DNA of 15,000 bases from Actinidia chinensis (lineage: Eukaryota > Streptophyta > Magnoliopsida > Ericales > Actinidiaceae): positions 19,347,708 through 19,362,707 of the forward strand of contig CM018892.1 in the NCBI GenBank assembly GCA_009663005.1, written 5' to 3'. How positions within the stretch are numbered: position 1 is the first letter of the stretch; each line of letters begins with the position of its first letter. Shown one piece after another: positions 9,201-15,000 of this stretch. The notes under the pieces are model-generated. The model searched no databases, was not told the DNA's origin, and saw only the letters and a list, made by a program, of their open reading frames with translations. The position numbers and the translations under genes are program-made.

Positions 9201-10297
9201 TAGTGGCGGACCCAGGAAATGTTTTTTTAAGGGACCAATTATTTTACCAGAAGATATAAATTTTAGAATAATACCAATAAATAACGATAATATTCAAAAT
9301 TTATATATTATAAAAAATCTTTTTTACACAAATTACGTCCAAATAAAATAAATGATAGATTTACATAAGCCTATTCGTTATTTTATATTTTGAAACTTTT
9401 GCAAGAAAGCCGCTTCATAATGCACCTTTTTTTGTAAAAGAACTAGGAACATTTTCTAATGATTTCCAAGATTTCTTCAGAGAAAACTAATCAGCTAATG
9501 GCACATCTACATGGCATATCTCTTAAATTTCTGTCATATGTCATTTGTCTTTGTTGGTAGTATCTGCTGGAAAGTTAATATTGATAAAGGAGTGTTTCTT
9601 GTTATAAGAGTTCTCACAACTAACTTTCTGCATCCTACTTATATAAAGTGCTACTTCATGCACAACTTCTAGTTAGCTTAAGGTAATTGTTTGAACGATT
9701 GGTAGGAGATGCAAAATAAATTCGACTGGGTGTAAAGAGAAGTGTTAAAAAAACTCGAGGGGTTCTTTCTCGTAATATTGTAATGAAAAATTAAGGATAT
9801 ATTGGAAATTATGGAAAGTGAAGGGCAACAGTAAAAATTTATATATGTATATTTATTAATAAATAAACTATAAAACTTGAATATTGTTAATCATTTTAAT
9901 ATTATATATTATATTTATATTTATATATATTATATATATATATCTAAGTCAGAGAGAGGGAAGGGGTCCAAGGGTAAGAGGAAGAGAGAGAGAACAAGGG
10001 AATAGCAAAGCCAAGAACTGGAATGGCATGCTTTTTGGCTTCGTCCCAAGACAACCTGTTGGCATTAGATGAAATTAACACCAAAAAAACAACAAAAAAC
10101 CCCAAACACCATCATCTTTCCTCCCCTCTATCCCTTCGCTGGTCCTTCTTCCTCGAGGGCCAACACCAACGAATTGGGTGTGACCTAGGTCTTTAGACTC
10201 TGTACAACCAATCTCATTGTACAACCATTTTTTTTTTCAACCCGGCAGATTGGGGGGAAGGGGGCTTTACCCTAGGCCGCTTGGAGGTCCGCTCCTG
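9201..10297. mobile_element. Candidate nonautonomous hAT-like element
   Basis: The left end TAGTGGCGGACCCAGGAA and the reverse complement of the right end, CAGGAGCGGACCTCCAAG, share GCGGACC and a YAG start. Plant hAT-like elements often begin CAGTGGCGGANCCAG. The right end is preceded by GGGGGGAAGGGGGCTTTACCCTAGGCC-type GC-rich DNA, as in known members of this repeat style. The inside (about 1.1 kb) is AT-rich, with an AT microsatellite at 9900-9944 and GA-rich DNA at 9951-9995, and has no transposase frame. The flanking 8-mers AGAGGAGG and AAGAGGTG are only loosely alike, so no clean target duplication supports the boundaries. It may be two unrelated ends. Confidence 0.35.
9900..9944. repeat. 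Imperfect AT-rich microsatellite
   Basis: TATATTATATTTATATTTATATATATTATATATATATAT-type sequence. The 62-codon frame that overlaps it (9884-10072) starts with Ile/Tyr-rich repeat translation followed by Arg/Gly-rich translation of the GA tract, and is not a gene. Confidence 0.8.
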
Positions 10298-10829
10298 AAG
10301 AGGTGAAAGTGATAAAGTGCAGTTTAATCGGGGGGGTGGTAGGTGTTGAGAGAATTAAGAAGAAGAAAAGTGGGTTAAATAATTTTTAAAAGAATTAACT
10401 CAAAATTTTCTGGGCGTGGGGGGCCAATTGATTCAATTCATAACGAATTCTGACACAAAACATTGATTATGGTCAAATCCTAGTGTATTTTCCGTTATTC
10501 AATTGCTGTGTTTTCTAACATTTTTTGATCGCATACTTTTCTTCATTAACCTAGTTGTAACTTACTTAAGTCACAAGATTTGTTGAACACTTCGGGGGCC
10601 ATATTATGAACGATATACCAGTAAGACAAGAGAAAGTATACAGTAGATAATGGGGACAACTCATATATAGCACTTCAAATGCTCAAGACAAATACTAAAT
10701 AGGTTGAAATTGAAAGCATTTCTTCTCGTTAGGGGGCCCTGTTGAATACCTATAATTGTGGACATGGTGCAAACCTATTTATTATAATAACGAAACAAAC
10801 TGACCAAGCCAGTTGAGTTTTGTCATTGT
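10298..10829. other. Intronic AT-rich DNA with GGGGGCC islands
   Basis: No coding signal. Short G-rich islands, GGGGGGGTGG (10330), GGGGGGCC (10419), CGGGGGCC (10593) and AGGGGGCCC (10731), break the AT-rich background and look like repeat debris. No boundaries can be given. Confidence 0.4.
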
Positions 10830-11330
10830 TCAAGAGCCCGAAAAGGTACCTTTTTGAAGTGTTTGAGCTCTCTTGATCTCGAATTGATCAGAAAAATTGA
10901 GCTCGTCTTGTTGAGTTATGTCAAACTCGAGATTGGGCTTAAGTTGGCTCGACTTTGTTAGGAATAGTGCAACTAGAGATGCGTTGATTTGTTGTCGTTA
11001 ACCACTAACAGAAATATAGTATAATGGTATGTCCCAGTCTTCAGGAAATGTGGAAAAAAAAAAAAAAATGAAATGTGGATACATAGGCTTTCATGACCTT
11101 CTTAGCTAAATCGATTGACAACTTGTGCAAAGTGTAATGCGTGTTACAAATTATAAGTCTAGGCCGGATACAGAGTTTATCAAGAAAAATATCCAATCTA
11201 ATTGAACTAGGAGACATATATCTGTTAAAATATAAGTTATGTTTGGATCCACACCTAGACTCAATTCATTTAATAATCGATCTTAAATTTAAGGCTCGAG
11301 CTCGACTTGTGTACTAATCGGCTTGCTAAC
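10830..11330. repeat. GAGCTCG/CTCGAG-rich repeat remnant
   Basis: GAGCTC, TCGAAT, GAGCTCGTC, AAACTCGAGATTGGGC and TTGGCTCGAC cluster at 10866-10958, and GGCTCGAGCTCGACTTG recurs at 11292-11308. GAGCTCGAxCTCGAG-type strings are a well-known component of dispersed plant transposon-derived repeats. Both strands are closed by stops. The family and ends are not determined, and the two clusters may be parts of one element. Confidence 0.35.
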
Positions 11331-11861
11331 AGCTGCTAACGGCCAGAGTTTTTGATTGGTTCGTTGGCAGTCCCTAATAGACTAAATTTCTAAATTTTCC
11401 AATCCTTTTGTACTTTCACCCCCCACCCAAATTTACATGCTTCACAACCTGACTAAACAAAGATTAGAAAAGAAGGGAAAACATTTTGAAGATCCCAAAC
11501 AACACCATTTATAAGCAATTGAGAACCAATATTTCACATGAACATTCAACTTATCACTTCTATTTAAACCACAAATCTGTTAATAGAAATCCTTCCCTTG
11601 TCAGAAAAACAAAGTTGAATATTTTTCGAACCCCGTTTGTTCTGGTTCTCGTTCTATTATTGAAAAAGAAAAGAAAATGCTAAAGGAACAAACAAAGAAC
11701 GAGAATGTGTTTGGTTAAAAACTATGAGAGTTATCTTTAACAGGACTGGAGTCATACCAACCCCTCCCAAACAGATATCAATTGATTTTTATCTATTGAA
11801 TTCCAACCACCATACTTCTAATCTTACAAGGTTATCTTTCCTTGTGTCCTTGATTATGTAG

Positions 11862-13070
11862 GTTTTTTTGGCCGGATCAGTTGGAGCCTTCCTTGCTTTT
11901 AACTTATTGCTGCTTGGGAGGTCGTACAAACGATTAAGAGAAATGATGTAAAGCGCAGCAAAAATTCTTCAAGACTAATGGTGGTTTCTTGCTACACAAC
12001 AACAATTAAATCTTCAGCTGAGGTCGGGTGAAAAGAACCAAACTCTTTATTCTAAGTTTTGGAGAAAGCTAACCGATCATTAGCAAACGGAATCTTATCC
12101 TTGGTCGAGGAGGCCAAGGTACTGTTTACAAAAGGCATGCTGTCAGACGAAGGATAGTAGCTGTCAAAAAAGTCTACGATGGTCGTGAAGGAAACTTTTA
12201 CCAATTTCATTAACGAAGTGTCATTCTTTCGCAAATTAACCACAAGAACGTAGTACACTCTTGGGTGTTGTCCTAGAGACAGAAGTTCCTCTGCTATATA
12301 CGAATTCTTCTCAAATGGAACTCTTTTTTTGAGCTATTCATACCCACCAAGCGAGGATTTCCCATTGTCCATGGGAGATGCGCTTTCGAATTGGCCATAG
12401 AAAATCGCGGGTGCTCTTTCCTACTACACTGTGCAGCGTCCATACCCATCTATCACCGAATATCAAGTCAACTACATACTATTGGATGATAAATAAAGGC
12501 AAAGTTCAGACTTTGGAAACTCTAATCCTTTATTGATCAAACTCACTTCCCACACTCGTACAAGGTACCTTTGGGTACTTGGATCATAGTACTTCCATCG
12601 ATCCAATTAACTGAAAGAGTTGCTGTTTACAGCTTTGGAGTTGTCATTTCGAGCTTTTTAACTGTGGGCAAAACCAATATGTTTTACTAGAATCCGAGAA
12701 GTCGGAGTTTAAGCCACATCTTTTATTCAGTCTATGGAGGAAAATCGTATACCGAAATTCTTGATCCTCGAATTTCAAGGATGGCCGAGAGAGGAGATGA
12801 TCGCGGTTGCTCACCTTGGGAAAATATGCTAAATTTGAATGGCAAGAAAGGGCCTACGATGAGAGAAGTAAGCCATTGAGTTGGAAGGGATCAAAATGTC
12901 GCAAGGAGTTTCTACGACTATGAAAACTATCAAGAAGACTTTGAATACAACCAACTGATCTTTCTGAAGTATGGGTCATTGCTTCAACATCCACAACCGA
13001 TAACTTTCTCGATAGTCCCAACAAAGTATCATCAAGTCTACGTCCAACCACTTTACTTAACAAACCATGA
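11862..13070 (+). pseudogene. WAK-like pseudogene last exon: transmembrane segment and kinase domain
   Basis: Starting after the TAG acceptor (11859-11861), GSVGAFLAFNLLLLG reads as a membrane span, then YKRLREMM and a stop at 11949. Kinase blocks follow in shifting frames: KFFKTNGGFLL (11962-11994), glycine loop GRGGQGTVYK (12103-12132), VAVKK with the ATP-binding Lys codon at 12166-12168, FINEV (12206-12220, Glu of helix C), ILSQINHKNVV (12223-12255), LGCC (12260-12271), LETEVPLL (12273-12296), YEFFSNGTLF (12299-12328), YHR (12451-12459) then IKST after a missing base, DFG (12509-12517), LVQGTFGYLD (12555-12584), LTERVAVYSFGVV (12607-12645), QSMEENRI (12728-12751), EILDPRIS (12754-12777), NLNGKKGPTMREV (12832-12870). 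The tail from 12966 is open for 34 codons to TGA at 13070. Family-invariant Asp (subdomain IX) reads Ala and Arg (subdomain XI) reads Gly. Confidence 0.93.
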
Positions 13071-13826
13071 GGTATATCATGTTTTCCATGCTAGAGGTCT
13101 CACTTGAAAAGCCTTCGTTGTTTCAAACCTTTGTTGGAATAAGAATGTAATGGCAAATACTCTAATATTTTTTTTCTTTATGCGAAACTTTTGTAATTAT
13201 GGTTGTGGCTAGGCTAACCTTTTCAATTCCATTTCACCTTGCGATTTCGGATTACCTGTTTTTTTTTTGTAATTATAGTTGTCGTTTTTTTGCTGTTTCT
13301 GTAATCCTGTTTATGCAATCAGTTTCATTTCTGTTTTCTCGAATTATCAGGACAAAAGGTACAAGTTTTCTTCCCGAAACAATCACCTGGATTGCTTCAA
13401 AATATCCCGTTAGTTTTACAGTTGAGATTTGTCTGTTGGGATCCTTGTTGGTCAATTGTTGATTGGAGTTTGTTTTTTTTAAGAGGACTTGCTATGTGTT
13501 GCAAAGATTACTAGTTGGTATTTGGGGGGGGCCTTAGCCTTAAACGATCCCAAATTCACAGTGATCTCATCATTGGAAAACAAAAACGTAAATGAACGCT
13601 TGCAAAATGACATTTAAATTAGGATGACTCTCTTCATTTCTTCATAATTAACGCATTTCAATTGATTGTGTTACCCTTTTAGATTCACAACGTCACCCAC
13701 AGAATCCATGGAGGGAACCCCAAGTACATATCATATCATGATGTATGAAATCAGTTACCCCTATCAATTAAATCATACATCATGAGGATATATATCCCGA
13801 AGACAACCATACACAACTACGCACGC
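13071..13826. other. Region downstream of the pseudogene, no gene seen
   Basis: The first 100-150 bases are the former 3' untranslated region, with TTGGAATAAGAATGTAATGG near 13133-13152 as a possible weak poly(A) signal context. Further on, an 8-base G run (13524-13531) in TTTGGGGGGGGCCTTAGCC resembles internal parts of plant CAGGGCCGG-type repeats. The overlapping open frames at 13199-13462 (+) and 13273-13455 (-) match nothing I know and have AT-driven composition. Confidence 0.45.
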
Positions 13827-13859
13827 AGAGAGAGAGGGAGAGGGAGTAGGAGAGGGAGC
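13827..13859. repeat. GA-rich simple repeat
   Basis: AGAGAGAGAGGGAGAGGGAG-type purine tract, imperfect. Confidence 0.8.
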
Positions 13860-13882
13860 TTCGAATTGATGGCGCAAGAGAG

Positions 13883-13960
13883 CAGGGCCGGTTTCCGAAT
13901 TTTGAATAAAATTATAACTTAGTACCTTTTTATAGATTTAATTTTTTAAAAAAAATATGA
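13883..13960. mobile_element. CAGGGCCGG transposon-end-like motif
   Basis: CAGGGCCGGTTTCCGAATTTTGAATAAAATTA starts like a widespread plant DNA-transposon terminus (CAGGGCCGGCYC followed by GAATTTTG). The internal phrase GGGGGCCTTAGCC seen earlier at 13525-13537 belongs to the same style of repeat. The opposite end could not be located, so this is a tentative fragment. Confidence 0.25.
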
Positions 13961-15000
13961 TAGCTTAAAAAACTAAACTAAATACATTAACTTTTATATT
14001 CATTTTTTTTTTTAAATTTCTCACATAATCCCATTGTTTTCTAAAATGGCAAACCTAATACCCAAGGGGAGACGAGGCCCCCACTTGTCTTATTTACTTC
14101 CGAGTGGCCCTAGCACCAAATTTCCTTTCAACGTTCTTCCATCTTCATTAATGTTGTTCGGAAATTTGAAACCAGAACTTTTTACCGCGGTATCGTCAAA
14201 TCTAAATTTCAAAATCTACATTACGATTAATGATTCAACTTCAGCATATATCAAATTTTGATTATACTACTCTTTACTTTTGTTGTTAAAAATGCAAGAA
14301 GGCTAATGTTTCAATGAGATTTTAGATAGAATAGATGATAGAAAAAAAATATATCTTTTTTTATTATATAAAATATGGCTTATACTTATAACAAAATATG
14401 CAATCTATTTTACTTCACAACTACTTTTCACTCTACTTTTAGGAGTTTCCTGCATGCCCCCTTCTCGGTCTAAATATTTTTTATTTTTGTTAAATTAAAC
14501 ACTAAATCCCTCAATTTAAAATTCAAATATCCAAATGGAACCTTATAATATAAAATTTGGCGACACTTTAGCAAGCGCAGATATTTTACCATCTCACTAG
14601 CTAATTATGCCAAAATTGAATTTTCTATTTTTAAGGGGTTATTTTTTTTCAAATTTCTCCAACAATAATATTTATTCTCTCTCTAATTCATGTAGATATA
14701 CTTTTATTAATCTTTTTCAAATTAATTTAACTTTTAAAATGCTAACATGGCAAATTCATGTGAGAGAATGGAGAGGAATGAGAAGAGAGATACCTCATTT
14801 ACATTTTCAGGGGTTGAATAGTAAATCCCCACGGGGAGTCATTGTGCAATTTGTTAAAATTTGGAGGGAGAGAACAGTTGGAACTATATTTTTTAGAGTT
14901 TTACGTACCTCCTTAAAATAACGTAAAGCAAAAGGAACTGGAAGCTGTTGGAAAAGCCTCGCCCAAAACAATGCCAACAAGGATATCTACTGAATTAGAC
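13961..15000. other. AT-rich intergenic DNA, no gene seen
   Basis: No coding or RNA gene is recognised. Open frames at 14034-14261 and 14607-14921 (+) have no family resemblance. Phrases such as CACTAAATCCCTCAATTTAAAATTC (14500) and TTTTCAGGGGTTGAATAGTAAATCCCC (14804) hint at transposon-derived DNA, but an inverted arrangement could not be established by eye. Confidence 0.45.

Larger units (their letters stand above)
6892..11861 (+). other. Enlarged intronic region; EGF_CA exon not found
   Basis: WAK genes usually have three exons, with a short middle exon encoding a calcium-binding EGF repeat (DINEC-type start, six Cys). No such Cys-rich block was seen in any frame here. The only faint resemblance is GCATCAATGAA near 7405 after TTTTCTCAGG, and it does not continue. 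The region of nearly 5 kb is AT-rich and holds repeat material annotated separately (8370-8469, 8966-9007, 9201-10297, 10830-11330). The last 150 bases end in CCTTGATTATGTAG, a plausible acceptor. Loss of the exon by deletion or transposon insertion is an inference. Between 6900 and 8350 I see no other feature. Confidence 0.6.
5962..13070 (+). pseudogene. Wall-associated receptor kinase-like pseudogene (WAK/WAKL)
   Basis: Intact family members are plasma-membrane receptor kinases that bind pectin or oligogalacturonides outside and signal through a cytoplasmic kinase in growth and defence. The domain order is readable when frames are switched: start and signal-like region (5962-6046), GUB_WAK domain (6047-6720), EGF-like end CSCDRGYEGNPYLP (6835-6876), a gap of nearly 5 kb, transmembrane segment (11862-11930), KFFKTNGGFLL juxtamembrane signature (11962-11994), kinase domain (12091-12870) and tail to the stop at 13068-13070. 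No frame is open for more than a few dozen codons; there are at least ten single-base indels plus several in-frame stops. Splice sites are kept and there is no poly-A tail, so it is not a processed copy. It is unlikely to give a working protein. Sequencing error alone would not explain the substituted kinase residues. The assignment to WAK/WAKL is strong; the subfamily is not resolved. Confidence 0.92.

Noticed and set aside
12052..13063. Minus-strand open frames at 12052-12258 and 12854-13063
   Set aside because: Both are antisense shadows of the kinase blocks and the C-terminal tail of the + strand pseudogene.
14607..14921. A 104-codon + strand open frame
   Set aside because: No recognisable domain, composition typical of AT-rich noncoding DNA and no supporting promoter or splice context.
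1..15000. CRISPR arrays, tRNA or rRNA genes, bacterial operons or viral genes
   Set aside because: No regular repeat-spacer pattern, no tRNA B-box type GGTTCGAATCC within a cloverleaf and no polymerase or capsid motifs were seen; the window reads as plant nuclear DNA.

Overview
The window looks like nuclear DNA from a flowering plant, most likely a eudicot. It is strongly AT-rich, with long intergenic stretches, many microsatellites and homopolymer runs, and remnants of several plant transposon types. There are no operon-like gene runs, ribosome binding sites or CRISPR features, and I found no tRNA, rRNA or intact protein-coding gene. All uninterrupted reading frames are short (124 codons at most) and none looks like a functional gene.

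The one real gene is a broken one: a wall-associated kinase-like (WAK/WAKL) receptor kinase pseudogene on the + strand, from about 5962 to 13070. Read across frames, the order is that of the family: signal-peptide-like start, GUB_WAK cell-wall binding domain, first EGF-like repeat, transmembrane segment, WAK juxtamembrane signature, Ser/Thr/Tyr kinase domain and C-terminal tail ending in LLNKP-stop. A TATA-like box lies 84 bases upstream of the ATG, and splice sites are still visible (donor at 6892, acceptor ending at 11861), so it was a spliced, non-processed copy. It carries many single-base indels, in-frame stops and lost kinase residues. The usual EGF_CA exon could not be found in the roughly 5 kb between the two exon blocks, which is filled with AT-rich and transposon-like sequence.

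Layout: 1-300, end of an LTR-like sequence and GA/GGT-rich DNA; 300-1340, AT-rich with a pair of GACGTCGTTTTG-type motifs and a poly-C/poly-A run; 1345-1690, a GC-richer repeat block and a transposon-end-like motif; 2518-2592, AC/AT microsatellite; 2597-3120, a 524-bp MITE with arms of about 170 bp; 3797-4830, a degenerate array of G-rich/A-rich units with CCCGTGC hairpins; 4830-5860, featureless AT-rich DNA; 5878-13070, the WAK-like pseudogene, whose intronic region holds a 50-bp tandem duplication, a long AT microsatellite, a candidate 1.1-kb hAT-like element and CTCGAG-rich repeat DNA; 13071-15000, downstream AT-rich DNA with repeat pieces.

No undescribed biological system can be supported here. 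The most informative signals are the long-arm MITE, the periodic array at 3.8-4.8 kb and the detailed decay record of the receptor-kinase pseudogene.
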